A DNA stretch of 64,000 nucleotides from Candidatus Paraluminiphilus aquimaris (GCF_026230195.1 NZ_CP036501.1:434001-498000), one strand, 5' to 3'. Numbered from the stretch's first letter, positions 15,832 to 25,387 are shown. The notes: a model not told the origin generated them from the sequence alone. Program-made: numbers and translations.

Positions 15832-16551
15832 CTAAGCTTTTGACTTAGCCCGCCCTGGAATCAAAGCATAAAGCACAATACCGGCAATTGCGGTCAATAA
15901 AGCGAGCAGAGAGAACAGCTTGAGTAGCCAGGTGCCAATATCATCACGATCGTCGTAATCCATGATGTGGAGCATCCAGAGAAAATCCCAGGCTCGCCAT
16001 GCGGTATTTCTGATCGCCACAATATCGCCAGATCGGGGGTCAACATAAACTCTCAACGAAGGCTCATCGACATCATAAGCGCGCCACAAGGGTAGCTGCC
16101 GGCCCCGATACTCCGCTGCTTCCGATGCTGTGGTTACCCATTCGGTGACATCTGCGGCAATATCGGTCTTATCCCAGACCATTGATATTGCTTCTTGTGA
16201 GGTGAGCGGCTCTACCGGCAAACCCTTTGGTGTAAGCCAGTTAGTCGTTCCTGTTTTACCATCAACAACCCCGACTATTAGCTCGCCTTTAAGTCTCGGC
16301 TTGACCGTTAATTGCGAAGTCGCCTTGGTGGGGAAATCGAATTGAGATAAATCGATCGCTTGAGTCGGCAGCGCAAGACGATGTGGCTCGCCACGAACCT
16401 CCTTGATATCAATAAAGGCGAAATAAACGCCGCTGACAGTCCAAAGCAACAGCTGCACCGCCGTAATAATGGCCAGCCGCCGGTGCCAAACCCGAAGACG
16501 ACGCTGCCATGCAAGAGAATTGGACTTGAGGTTCATGTTTGAATTGGGCAT
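15832..16551 (-). CDS. PepSY-associated transmembrane protein
   Basis: 239 residues from the ATG at 16551; the ATG at 16536 is an alternative and neither has a good Shine-Dalgarno sequence. One membrane helix lies near residues 28-48, a periplasmic segment with PepSY-like features (YVDPRSGDIVAIRNT) in the middle, and a second helix near 210-232 before a short basic tail. The arrangement is that of short PepSY TM proteins, often linked to iron or redox functions at the membrane. The WMLHIMDYDDRDD segment before helix 2 contains a His that could bind haem or metal. A hairpin terminator of the upstream HD gene lies immediately ahead, so this gene may depend on read-through or its own promoter. 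Confidence 0.8.
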   Translation of the reverse strand: MPNSNMNLKSNSLAWQRRLRVWHRRLAIITAVQLLLWTVSGVYFAFIDIKEVRGEPHRLALPTQAIDLSQFDFPTKATSQLTVKPRLKGELIVGVVDGKTGTTNWLTPKGLPVEPLTSQEAISMVWDKTDIAADVTEWVTTASEAAEYRGRQLPLWRAYDVDEPSLRVYVDPRSGDIVAIRNTAWRAWDFLWMLHIMDYDDRDDIGTWLLKLFSLLALLTAIAGIVLYALIPGRAKSKA

Positions 16552-16582
16552 CAAATAAAAGGAAGGGAGCTCGAAGCTCCCT
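16550..16582 (-). terminator. Rho-independent terminator between HD gene and PepSY gene
   Basis: Read on the minus strand: an 8-bp perfect stem AGGGAGCT/AGCTCCCT with a TCG loop, then a pyrimidine tail TCCTTTTATTT. It lies 20 bases downstream of the HD-domain gene stop and runs up to the PepSY start, so it may partly attenuate PepSY expression. Confidence 0.75.
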
Positions 16583-16602
16583 ATAATACCGCTGACACTC
16601 TA

Positions 16603-17205
16603 TTAGTCTTGAAAAGCTGTTGAAGTGTCAGACTTGTAGAGCGATTGTTTGGGCTTCTCAAACACACGCTGAATCATAGGCTCAAAGAAAGACAGTGGGT
16701 AAGCCTCTGCTTCGGGGTCAAAAGCCGGCGCATCGTACTTTTCGATGAACTCGAGCGTCTGCTCGTACATCGGGTGATCCTTGTAGGTCTCACGCATATT
16801 CTTGTCGAGGCCAAGGTACTCAAAGAAGTAATAGCCCTGGAAAATTGCGTGATGTTTAACCATCCAATGGTTCGCTTCACTCACGTAGGGCTGGAGCAAC
16901 ACGGCCGCAATATCGGCGTGATTTGCTGGGCCCAGAGTATCGCCAATATCATGCAATAAAGCGCAGACAACATACTCCTCGTCTTTACCATCTTTATGAG
17001 CCAATGTAGCTGTCTGCAAGCAGTGTGTCAGACGATCCACAGGAAACCCACCGCAGTCACCCTCGAGCAGTAATAAATGATCGATGATCCGTTGGTACAG
17101 AGTTTTCGAAAACTCCTGCACTTCGGCACCAATGATCATCCAATCGTCTGCAGTGCCATCTTTCATGTGGTAGAACTTTGCGCGTTCAGGTACCGCTGTA
17201 TTCAT
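16603..17205 (-). CDS. HD-domain protein, possible PhnZ-like diiron oxygenase or phosphohydrolase
   Basis: 200 residues from the ATG at 17205, chosen for the GCGGAGA about 9 bases upstream. The HD signature is seen as H61 (LTHCLQ), H85-D86 (LLHDIGD) with further His at 96, 113, 118 and 119. The H to HD spacing of 24 residues equals that of PhnZ, a mixed-valent diiron oxygenase of 2-amino-1-hydroxyethylphosphonate, and the family is also close to inositol oxygenase-type proteins. A plain phosphohydrolase remains possible. No phosphonate genes are adjacent, so the substrate is open. Single gene with its own terminator. Confidence 0.8.
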   Translation of the reverse strand: MNTAVPERAKFYHMKDGTADDWMIIGAEVQEFSKTLYQRIIDHLLLLEGDCGGFPVDRLTHCLQTATLAHKDGKDEEYVVCALLHDIGDTLGPANHADIAAVLLQPYVSEANHWMVKHHAIFQGYYFFEYLGLDKNMRETYKDHPMYEQTLEFIEKYDAPAFDPEAEAYPLSFFEPMIQRVFEKPKQSLYKSDTSTAFQD

Positions 17206-17345
17206 TTTTTTTCTCCGCTTCGTCAGTGTCGCGTTGAAAGACTTCAAATCGTATGTATTGGTGATAGATTAGCGCGCATTGTCGCGTTTCGCACCATTCT
17301 TGCGAAAACGATCTCAATTAATGATTACCTCAAGGCGAACACTTC

Positions 17346-19193
17346 ATGTCTTTCTTGCCGAAGCAACTCTTTAAGATCACAACCCTAGTTCTCATTTTCA
17401 TTGCAGGTCTCGCTGGATGCTCTAGCGAGCAGGCAGCTGAGCAAGATGTACCTATGTCACTGACTGAGTGGCTAGATGCAGAGTACGAAGAGCAGCTGAT
17501 GCGCTCGCCCATGAACCTTACTTATCTCGGTCGCAGTGAACGTAAAGACGAGTTGGACGAATTCACCCTCGCGTCCTACAAAGAAGACCTCGCGTGGCAG
17601 GAAGCATCCGTAACCGAAATGGAGAGCCGATTTGACCGAGCCGACCTCACAGAATCCGAACAGTTGTCCTACGATCTCTGGAAGTACAGCTATGAACAAT
17701 CAGCCGCGAGCGAGGCTTACTTTTACAACGGCCTCGTTTTCGACCAAATGAACGGCCTGCACTCGTTCGTACCCACTTTCTTCATCAACTTCCACACCGT
17801 GGAGAGCGTCTCGGATTTCGAAGCACTGGTGGCGCGCTTGAATCTCGTCAAGCCACGGATGATGGATGCCTTGGATATCGCTCGAGAATCATCAGAGCGT
17901 GGTGTGGTGGTTCCCTACTTTGCCATGGAAGGTGTTGCCGACCAGTCACGAAAAATCATTTCAGGCCAGCCTTTTGATGCTGAAGCGGACACCGACAGTG
18001 CAATTTGGGCAGACGTCCAAAGAAAAATAGCTGGGCTACTGGAGAGTGATTTACTCACCGAAGAAGAAGCCAGTGCACTGCAAACGGAAGCACGAGACGC
18101 CCTCCTCTCATCGTTTGGTCCGGCTTATGAAGCCATCATCGCCTGGACGGAAGAGGAGCGCCTCTCATCGCCTGAAGTTGCGACGGGAATCGGAGCGCAA
18201 GAGGGTGGCGATGAGTATTACGCGCACCTACTCGCGCAGCAGACAACGACCGATTTGAGTGCTGATGAGATCCACATTATCGGCCTAAACGAGGTCGCGC
18301 GTTTGCGAAACGAGATGCTTGGTATCATGGACCAAGTCGAGTTCGAGGGAGACCTCCAAGCGTTCTTTGAAGAGGTACGAACCGGCGAGTGGAATTACTA
18401 CCCTGATACCGACGAGGGACGTCAGGCTTATATCGACGACGCAACGGCGGCTATCGATAATCTAAAAGCCTTGCTCCCGGAGTACTTTGGACTTCTGCCA
18501 AAAGCTGACCTCATCGTGAAGCGGGTAGAAGCCTTCCGCGAGCGCGACGGTGCGGCGCAGCACTACTATGCGGGAACACCCGATGGATCGCGCCCCGGTA
18601 TCTACTACGCGCACCTCTCAGATATGACCGCCATGCCAAAAAACCAGCTGGAAGTAATTGCTTACCACGAGGGTTTACCCGGTCACCATATGCAGATTTC
18701 AATCGCACAAGAACTCGAGGGCGTACCGCAATTTCAAACGCAGCTCGGTTTTACTGCCTACGCTGAGGGCTGGGGCTTGTACTCCGAGAAACTAGCGAGT
18801 GAAATGCCCGGCACTTACGCTGATGCCTACCAACAGTTTGGACGCTTGAGCAGTGAAATCTGGCGCGCAATTCGTCTGGTGGTTGATACCGGCCTGCACT
18901 CAAAGGGCTGGACCGAGGAAGAAGCGATCGACTACTTCATGGCCAACTCACCAGAGCCTTACGAGAGCGTGCGTTCGGAAGTGCGTCGCTATATTGTCAT
19001 GCCCGGGCAAGCGACTTCTTACAAGATTGGCATGATCAAGATTTTAGAGCTACGAGCAACCGCCATAGAAGCGTTAGGCGACGACTTCGACATTCGAAGC
19101 TTCCACGACACAATTCTGGGTGCGGGGTCCCTGCCACTCCACCTGTTAGAGCGACGGGTCATGCAGTGGATTGAAACCGTTAAAGCAAGCTGA
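17346..19193 (+). CDS. DUF885 family lipoprotein, putative zinc metallopeptidase
   Basis: 615 residues. Lipoprotein signal with LAGC, lipidated C25. The DUF885 signature HEGLPGHHMQ lies at 441-450, with H441, E442 and H447/H448 as probable zinc and catalytic residues, and AYAEGWGLYSEKL follows at about 474 as in the family. The length is typical. DUF885 proteins are distantly related to M32-like carboxypeptidases and are usually exported. It probably degrades peptides in the periplasm or at the cell surface. Transcribed alone. Confidence 0.9.
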   Translation: MSFLPKQLFKITTLVLIFIAGLAGCSSEQAAEQDVPMSLTEWLDAEYEEQLMRSPMNLTYLGRSERKDELDEFTLASYKEDLAWQEASVTEMESRFDRADLTESEQLSYDLWKYSYEQSAASEAYFYNGLVFDQMNGLHSFVPTFFINFHTVESVSDFEALVARLNLVKPRMMDALDIARESSERGVVVPYFAMEGVADQSRKIISGQPFDAEADTDSAIWADVQRKIAGLLESDLLTEEEASALQTEARDALLSSFGPAYEAIIAWTEEERLSSPEVATGIGAQEGGDEYYAHLLAQQTTTDLSADEIHIIGLNEVARLRNEMLGIMDQVEFEGDLQAFFEEVRTGEWNYYPDTDEGRQAYIDDATAAIDNLKALLPEYFGLLPKADLIVKRVEAFRERDGAAQHYYAGTPDGSRPGIYYAHLSDMTAMPKNQLEVIAYHEGLPGHHMQISIAQELEGVPQFQTQLGFTAYAEGWGLYSEKLASEMPGTYADAYQQFGRLSSEIWRAIRLVVDTGLHSKGWTEEEAIDYFMANSPEPYESVRSEVRRYIVMPGQATSYKIGMIKILELRATAIEALGDDFDIRSFHDTILGAGSLPLHLLERRVMQWIETVKAS

Positions 19194-19218
19194 ATATAGC
19201 GTGCCTTAAGATCTGGTC

Positions 19219-19974
19219 TCAGGCAGCCGCCTGGGTCCGGATCATCTGCGATCCCTCGAGCGCCTCGAGTGCTGCCCGATATTTCGCAGGCGGAATGAAG
19301 CCGAGCTCTTCCCTCACCTTATCGAGCGGTTCATGGAGACGATCCTCCCAACAGGTGAATAGCATCCAGTCAGCTGCCTCACCAATTTGTCGACCTTCAC
19401 CGATCAACTCTTTCAGGTTCAGCTCGGGCTGCTCTTTTTGGCCTTTTGTACGGCCCATGAAAATGATGAAGTCGATGCCGCGAGAGGGAACCTGGGATGT
19501 CATGAATGACAGTAGACACAACTCGCCCAAGGTATCTCGTCCGTAACCCGTCATCACATGCTGCAAATCATGGATATCCCGAAGTCGATCACCCAGCCAG
19601 CGCAGATTCTGCCCAATCTTCTCGAATCGAGGCGCCTCATGGCTGGATGCAATCAGGCCGTCCGCGGACAAGCCCTCAGCATGGACAAAGTCGTAATAGG
19701 CCCGTCCGATACTGCCCTCAGGAAGCGACGCGAGCATGTCTCGATCGTTCAAGACTTTGACAATGTTGGGCTGCTCTTCGAGCAGTCGTTGGCCACGCTC
19801 ATCGCTGCTCATACGGCTCAGAGCTCTGCTCAGCGAGTCACCTCGAAGGGCCTCGAGCACCTTAAATACCTGGCTCGTATCGTCGGGGTCACGCAATAGC
19901 CGAGAAATCGCGAGCCCAGCCTGTATCGGCTTAATGCGATTTTGCTCATACCACTGTCTTAACGAATTCAGCAT
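19219..19974 (-). CDS. Coq4 family ubiquinone biosynthesis protein
   Basis: 251 residues. The Coq4 signature is intact: H135-D136-L-Q-H139 followed by E151 (HDxxH-x11-E), which binds a divalent metal in the family. Coq4 is needed for ubiquinone synthesis in eukaryotes and many alphaproteobacteria, where it acts on ring decarboxylation and hydroxylation or scaffolds the Coq complex. In gammaproteobacteria it is scattered and its role is less clear. No other ubi gene is nearby. Start at 19974 is preceded by GGAGG a few bases upstream. Confidence 0.88.
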   Translation of the reverse strand: MLNSLRQWYEQNRIKPIQAGLAISRLLRDPDDTSQVFKVLEALRGDSLSRALSRMSSDERGQRLLEEQPNIVKVLNDRDMLASLPEGSIGRAYYDFVHAEGLSADGLIASSHEAPRFEKIGQNLRWLGDRLRDIHDLQHVMTGYGRDTLGELCLLSFMTSQVPSRGIDFIIFMGRTKGQKEQPELNLKELIGEGRQIGEAADWMLFTCWEDRLHEPLDKVREELGFIPPAKYRAALEALEGSQMIRTQAAA

Positions 19975-20019
19975 AGCGTGCCTCCAAATAGGCGAATGTT
20001 AACCTTATGCTAACAAAAC

Positions 20020-20280
20020 CTAATCACTACTCCCTAGTGCAAAATCGGCCATTGTTTCCTTAGCAATGCGCTGAAGATACGCAACGTCCATTGCGCTGAT
20101 CCTTCCGAAATAATCGTAGTCCAGCGTACTCGTAGGCTCACCCTACAGCGTTAAAAAGGTGACATAGGCCCCAAGCATGGTTCCGAGCAGGTTGGGGTGT
20201 GTCCCGTCAAAATCCATATGCAGGGAAAAATTGGGTCGTTCTTCGTAATATCGAGCAAAAGCCAAGCCCATCAAAGAATT
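20020..20280 (-). pseudogene. C-terminal remnant of an SGNH/DUF4886-like hydrolase with in-frame TAG
   Basis: The gap between Coq4 and the SLC13 transporter is not empty. On the minus strand one frame runs from the SLC13 stop to a TAG at 20022-20020, broken only by a TAG at 20143-20141. Before the break it reads through FDGTHPNLLGTMLGAYVTF and after it through YFGRISAMDVAYLQRIAKE. The DGxHPN..G..LGA pattern followed by an LQ..A..T..F tail is the C-terminal end of SGNH-type hydrolases (DxxH catalytic pair). The N-terminal two thirds is absent, displaced by the SLC13 gene. Deletion plus nonsense mutation is the simplest explanation. Confidence 0.6.
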
Positions 20281-21742
20281 AAAAAACCAATGGCACTGCA
20301 AGCGTAGCCAGCAGTGTAAGCACCACGAGCGCTACAAGGTTCATGACGAATCCGGCACGCACCATTTCCGGGATAGTTAAAACGCCCGAGGAGAAAACAA
20401 TGGCATTCGGTGGCGTGGCGACAGGCAACATGAAGGCGCAGCTAGCCGCTAATGTCACCGGCACGCAGAGAATCAGTGGCTCTATCCCAGACTGCGCGGC
20501 GATAGCAGCAATGACGGGTAAAAACGTCGCTGTTGTTGCCAAGTTACTGGTGAGTTCGGTAAGGAAAACGACCAAACCTGCAGCCGCCACGATGAGAGTC
20601 AACGTGCCCAAATTGGCCACAGGTAGTAAAGATTCACCGAGCCATACTGCCAGCCCAGAGCTGGACACCTGCGCAGCAAGTGCTAATCCACCTCCGAAGA
20701 GAATCAAGACACCCCAGGGTAAGCGCGAGACGTCCTCCCATTCCATTAAGCGAGTTGCATATCCTTTCTTTGACGGTACGACGAATAACAAAAGTGCGGC
20801 TGCCATAACAATGCCTGCGTCACTTAGACCCTCAAATCCTGACACATCATTGAGCCACTTCCTCGACATCCAGAGCAAAACGACACTGAGGAAAAGAAGC
20901 CCAACCCGTCGCTCAGGGCTTGTCATCGCTCCCATCTCTCGACGCATACCTGAGATGACATGGGCTGCCTCAGGACTGGCTGGTACGTCGACACGAAAGG
21001 CGACTCGCGTTAGGACAACCCAGCCGAGCGGGAGCAGCACGAGCGCTAAAGGCAACCCGATGAGCATCCAGTCGAAAAAGGCGATCTGGAGGCCATAGGT
21101 TTCGTCAATAAAACCAGCCAGCATTACATTGGGTGGCGTCCCAATGATGGTCGACATACCCCCGATGGTGGTTGCGTATGCGAGCGCCAATAACAGCGCT
21201 ACCTGAAATCGTCGTTTTTCTTCAACACTGACGCCGACCGCTTTTTCAGCCACCATAGCCGCCACGGACGCGGCAATGGGAAGCAGCATCATCGCCGTTG
21301 ACGTATTAGTCATCCACATCGAGAGCAAGGCAGCAGCGACCATGAAGCCAAGAATCAGCTTCCGTCCGTCCGTCCCACTTTTCGACAAGACACTTAATGC
21401 TATTCTGCGGTGCAAGGACCACTTTTCAACCGCTAGCGCCAGTACGAATGCGCCCATAAATAAGAAAATAGTCGGATGAGCGTAGCTCTGAGCCACTGCT
21501 TTCACCGGCATAACCTGTAATAGCGGGAAGCTCACCAACGGGATAAACGCCGTTGCCGCGACGGGAATTGCCTCGGTCGACCACCAAGTCGCCATCCAAA
21601 AGCCCACGCCCGCGACCAGCCAGGCCTCGCGTGACATCGTTTCTTGGAGACTGCTCGTCAGCAACATCAGAAAAAAAGCGAGCGGTCCGGCCCACAGACC
21701 AACCTGTTTTATTACGGAGCGTTCACGATCCGTTGTCACCAC
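20279..21742 (-). CDS. SLC13/DASS family sodium-coupled dicarboxylate/anion transporter
   Basis: 487 residues with about 12 hydrophobic segments, inner membrane. Family motifs: MTNTSTAMMLLP (the first SNT-type sodium motif), a second ELTSNLATTATFLPV block in the C-terminal half, and ATPPNAIVF just after it. These are the Na+ and carboxylate sites of VcINDY-like transporters. It probably imports succinate, malate, fumarate or a related anion with Na+. It lies alone between a pseudogene remnant and a beta-propeller lipoprotein on the same strand. Confidence 0.92.
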   Translation of the reverse strand: MVTTDRERSVIKQVGLWAGPLAFFLMLLTSSLQETMSREAWLVAGVGFWMATWWSTEAIPVAATAFIPLVSFPLLQVMPVKAVAQSYAHPTIFLFMGAFVLALAVEKWSLHRRIALSVLSKSGTDGRKLILGFMVAAALLSMWMTNTSTAMMLLPIAASVAAMVAEKAVGVSVEEKRRFQVALLLALAYATTIGGMSTIIGTPPNVMLAGFIDETYGLQIAFFDWMLIGLPLALVLLPLGWVVLTRVAFRVDVPASPEAAHVISGMRREMGAMTSPERRVGLLFLSVVLLWMSRKWLNDVSGFEGLSDAGIVMAAALLLFVVPSKKGYATRLMEWEDVSRLPWGVLILFGGGLALAAQVSSSGLAVWLGESLLPVANLGTLTLIVAAAGLVVFLTELTSNLATTATFLPVIAAIAAQSGIEPLILCVPVTLAASCAFMLPVATPPNAIVFSSGVLTIPEMVRAGFVMNLVALVVLTLLATLAVPLVF

Positions 21743-21796
21743 AGTTTCCTGATTTTAGGAAGAAATCTGATCACTGGTTTTTTACTCTGGTTTCAA

Positions 21797-23821
21797 CTAT
21801 CGCCTAAGAGAACTTACCGCTTCGGGATTCGACCAAAAGCCCCCCAAAAGGTCCGTGTGGGAAATAACATACAACGCTTCGTTATCGAGGATCACTCGCG
21901 TATCGCCATCCACCGAATTAGGTTCTAGCGTCACTTCTCCAACGGGCAAGACAGCCGCCGCATCGGGCTCGTTTTTGTTAGTGATTTCAAATAGCGCGAT
22001 TCTCTCGATATGTTGGTATTCATCATCTCGAAGCCCACTCGCCACGTAGGGAACAGTGAGACGGTCGGTCTCATTCCCGGCAAGATAGGTAAATGCGTAG
22101 CGGTTGTATTGAGCAGGACTGTAACTCCAATCCATTTCTTCACCCAGTTCGACAAGCCCCTGAGATATCGGTGAAGTCACATCGCTAACATTGTAGAGCT
22201 CAAGCTTTGGGAAGAAGCGGTCGCTTGAGCCCAGACCAAGCAACAAATCATCGGACACCTCATGCAATAAATCAGAGAAACCAGGCACCTCTAGCTCGCC
22301 AACAATTGAAGGCTGGGAGGGGTCTGAGAGGTCGATGACGTATAGGGGGTCGATTCGCTCAAACGTGACCATATACGCGCGATTGCCCATGAATCGAACC
22401 CCGTAGAGGTCTTCATTGGGCTTTCCAATGCGCGCTTGGGGGTCATCACCCAACACCCCGAGAACATCGAGCTCGGGGGCTGTGTCACTTGGAGACAGGG
22501 TGAATAAGCGATGGGTAAAGGCATCTTCAGGGTCACCTGTCCACTCAGTGGTTACCAGCCGCAAAACACCACCGGACTCACTGATACGAAAATCTGCATT
22601 ACCGCCGCTGTATAGGTCGCCGTCGATCAATTCGGATCCTAAGTAGTCGAAGCTATCGCGGGCCATAAGATGAACCAGGGTTCCTCGCTGTTCTAAGTCC
22701 CAGCGCACGTGGGTCAAGGCAATGAAACTGCTTCCCATGTAAATCCCTGACACCGGCTCAAACGTACACGCGGCGCGCAAAACCTCACCCGTCTCAGCGG
22801 AAATGGCGAGAAAAGTTGTCAGCGTTGAGTCGCTGGGTACAGGCTCAGCCAATGGATGTTCAGGGTCAACCCGATAGCAGCTGTCGAGCGTTAAGGGCTC
22901 GATAATCTCGCCATCGATACGCACCTCAGGGAGAATATCGCTCTCCGAAGTTTCAGCGAGCAGGGCCTCGTTATTGGCAACCTCCTCCTCGGTCTGCGGA
23001 TAGCTCACTAAGCCTTCGATGTTGGGGGCATGGCGCGAGACAACAAATATCTCATCACCCGCACGACGAGACGCAATCAAGGCGCCTTCAACGGTCATTG
23101 TGTTGGTCAGTACAGGGTTCTCAACATCTGTCAGGTCATAATTTAGCAGTGATACCTGCTCGTCCAGCCAGCCATCAGACGTGGTGAATTGCTCACCAAA
23201 CGCACCCCACCAAGCTGTCGATAACAACACCTGAAGTCGCGACTCCGATAGGTACATGCCTTCGGCAGTCTGGCCCTCCTGGAGAGCGATAATACCCGCA
23301 GCAGTTGCCGAACCGGAACCGGGATCTGTTTGGTAAAGCGCTATCTCAGACTCTCCCTGACCTTCTTGGGGCGGTGGTAGCGCATCGGAGGCAATTCGAG
23401 GCTCCACAACAAAGCAGCAACCACTGCGGCTCGGCGCTACGGCGAGCGTTGAGCCGTTATATTTGACGATATCGTATTCATCGACATCAGCCTCTAAGGT
23501 GTAAGTCGTTGAGAAGCCGCTGCCTCCAGCCGATGTGTCAGCAACCGGTGCAGCCTCGAAAACCGGTCCACCCGTAGCGCTTCGAGTCATCCCAATGCGG
23601 GTCAGTTTTGCCGTGTAATCGGCTAGACCTGCGCCCTCGGTTGCACCGTCAGTCTCGCTGTTGACCCACAGTCCAGTAGGGTCGGGTGGTGGTGGCGGCG
23701 CAACAACGACAGGTGGTGGTGTACTGCTGGGTCCACCGCCTCCGCCGCCACAGGCTGTGGCTAAAGGCAAGACCAACAAACCCATCAATAACCTAGAGAT
23801 CCGCACTTTAAATTTCTCCAA
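21797..23821 (-). CDS. Secreted lipoprotein with C-terminal beta-propeller domain (Beta_propel family)
   Basis: 674 residues. Lipobox LATAC with C24, followed by a Gly/Pro-rich linker (GGGGGG, PPPPPDP). The rest matches the Beta_propel family distantly related to WD-40: repeated strands such as EYDIVKYNGSTLAVAPSR, LYGVRFMGNRAYMVTFE and YVIDLSDPSQPSIVGELEVPG. Members are exported and of unknown biochemical role. It is probably anchored in the outer membrane. Monocistronic as far as can be seen. Confidence 0.88.
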   Translation of the reverse strand: MEKFKVRISRLLMGLLVLPLATACGGGGGGPSSTPPPVVVAPPPPPDPTGLWVNSETDGATEGAGLADYTAKLTRIGMTRSATGGPVFEAAPVADTSAGGSGFSTTYTLEADVDEYDIVKYNGSTLAVAPSRSGCCFVVEPRIASDALPPPQEGQGESEIALYQTDPGSGSATAAGIIALQEGQTAEGMYLSESRLQVLLSTAWWGAFGEQFTTSDGWLDEQVSLLNYDLTDVENPVLTNTMTVEGALIASRRAGDEIFVVSRHAPNIEGLVSYPQTEEEVANNEALLAETSESDILPEVRIDGEIIEPLTLDSCYRVDPEHPLAEPVPSDSTLTTFLAISAETGEVLRAACTFEPVSGIYMGSSFIALTHVRWDLEQRGTLVHLMARDSFDYLGSELIDGDLYSGGNADFRISESGGVLRLVTTEWTGDPEDAFTHRLFTLSPSDTAPELDVLGVLGDDPQARIGKPNEDLYGVRFMGNRAYMVTFERIDPLYVIDLSDPSQPSIVGELEVPGFSDLLHEVSDDLLLGLGSSDRFFPKLELYNVSDVTSPISQGLVELGEEMDWSYSPAQYNRYAFTYLAGNETDRLTVPYVASGLRDDEYQHIERIALFEITNKNEPDAAAVLPVGEVTLEPNSVDGDTRVILDNEALYVISHTDLLGGFWSNPEAVSSLRR

Positions 23822-23896
23822 TATTTCTTAATGGCTTAGCCATCAGGTCGAGCGCCAGGATCAGCTCGCCACTCACAAAAACGAAACTACCCACGC

Positions 23897-25300
23897 TTAA
23901 AGAGCCGTCGAACCAAACCACTCAAAAAAGGCCGCCACAGACTCAACCACCTCTGGCGCAACAAAAAAGCATATTGCAGCGATACTTGCAGATAAAATAG
24001 CGTAGGGAAGCTGGGTAATTGCATGTTGATAGGTATCACAGCCTGCGCCTTGTGCCGACAACACCGTCGAGTCTGAATAAAAGCAAGCGTGACTTCCGAA
24101 GCCACTGGCGGATAGCAATGCACCGATCACCAGCGGGATACTTACACCGTATGCCTCAGCCAACGGGAAAGCGACGGGCATGGCAATCGCGATGACACCC
24201 CAGTTCGATCCTGTTGCAAAAGAGACAGCAGACATGGTGATGAAAATGATCACGGGCAGCCATGTTGCCGTCATGAAAGGCTTCACCGCTTGAATCACAA
24301 AATCGGTAAGTCCAATCCGATCGTTTGCTTCTACGAACACAAAAAGCGCAAGTAACATTGCCAACACCGGCACCATAATTTTGATGCCGTTAGTGCAGGT
24401 ATCGAAAAGCTCAGACAGCGGCATGATTCTTAATGACGCGTAATAGACAACGGTCACGATGATTCCAGCGATCACACCGCGCAGCAGATCTACATCGTAA
24501 GACAACGAAAATACAGGAACGATAGTGAAGTAGAGGAGCGCTGCAATGGGAATAAAGAAAGTTCCCGCTCCTCCTGACCCAAATTCCATTTCATTTGAAG
24601 GATCTTCGGAGATACCCAACTCGCCAGTTTCCTCGGCAAGCGCTTCCGCTTTGGCCATAGCACCAAGACGAGGAATGACACCGATTACCACTAACGGCAC
24701 TACAAGCACGGCGATGATGGGGTAAAACATATAGGGAATAGACTCGATGAACAAATTCAATCCCTGCCCATCGGCAGCGACTGCATTTTTCTCCAAAAGG
24801 CCCGCAAAGTAGGCGCCCCAACTCGATATGGGTATCAAGAGACACAGAGGTGCCGCGGTTGAATCAACCACGTACGCGAGCATAGCGCGAGAGGTCTTGA
24901 AACGGTCGGTCACCGCTTTCATGGTCGCACCCACTGTAAGAGAGTTCAGGTAATCATCGAGAAAGATCACCAGACCTAGCACCCAAGTTGTCAGGAGGCC
25001 CTGCCGCTTATTTTGAAGTCGAGCGAGCAATAACTGGCCAAAGGCCATTGAGCCACCGCTTCGAACAAGAAGCGCAATGAAAACGCCATAAAGTGCGCAA
25101 ACCAAAATAATCCAAGCGATGTCTTCATCTCGGAGCACGGATAGGGAGACTTCAGCAAGGGTCTGTACAAAACCCACACCATCCATAATGAGAAAGGCAA
25201 AAATAGCGCCAGCAAGGACGGACTCGAGCGTACGCCGTGTTTTTATCGCCAACACGAGAACCAGCGCTGTTGGCAGCAAGCTGACAATTCCGTATTCCAT
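23897..25300 (-). CDS. NhaC-type Na+/H+ antiporter family protein
   Basis: 467 residues from the ATG at 25300 (GAGG about 13 bases upstream); a 17-codon upstream extension is less likely. About 11-12 membrane segments. The motif IFLDDYLNSLTVG and the ATGSNWGVIA and HACFYSDSTVLSAQGAGCD segments are characteristic of NhaC-like antiporters, where acidic and Asn residues bind Na+. Family members exchange Na+ for H+ or for amines and organic acids. In a marine cell, sodium and pH homeostasis is the default guess. Divergent from gpsA. Confidence 0.85.
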   Translation of the reverse strand: MEYGIVSLLPTALVLVLAIKTRRTLESVLAGAIFAFLIMDGVGFVQTLAEVSLSVLRDEDIAWIILVCALYGVFIALLVRSGGSMAFGQLLLARLQNKRQGLLTTWVLGLVIFLDDYLNSLTVGATMKAVTDRFKTSRAMLAYVVDSTAAPLCLLIPISSWGAYFAGLLEKNAVAADGQGLNLFIESIPYMFYPIIAVLVVPLVVIGVIPRLGAMAKAEALAEETGELGISEDPSNEMEFGSGGAGTFFIPIAALLYFTIVPVFSLSYDVDLLRGVIAGIIVTVVYYASLRIMPLSELFDTCTNGIKIMVPVLAMLLALFVFVEANDRIGLTDFVIQAVKPFMTATWLPVIIFITMSAVSFATGSNWGVIAIAMPVAFPLAEAYGVSIPLVIGALLSASGFGSHACFYSDSTVLSAQGAGCDTYQHAITQLPYAILSASIAAICFFVAPEVVESVAAFFEWFGSTAL

Positions 25301-25387
25301 TACCCCCAAAGCCTCACTCAGAAATTGATCCCGAATGAGTCTACATGGCACGAGCGTAAAAATTCACCTTAGCTTGAGTTTTTTGAT

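Noticed and set aside
20343-21098. 251-codon plus-strand frame opposite the SLC13 transporter
   Set aside because: Low-complexity Ser/Thr/Pro/Lys composition typical of antisense of a membrane protein; no Shine-Dalgarno sequence and no family resemblance.
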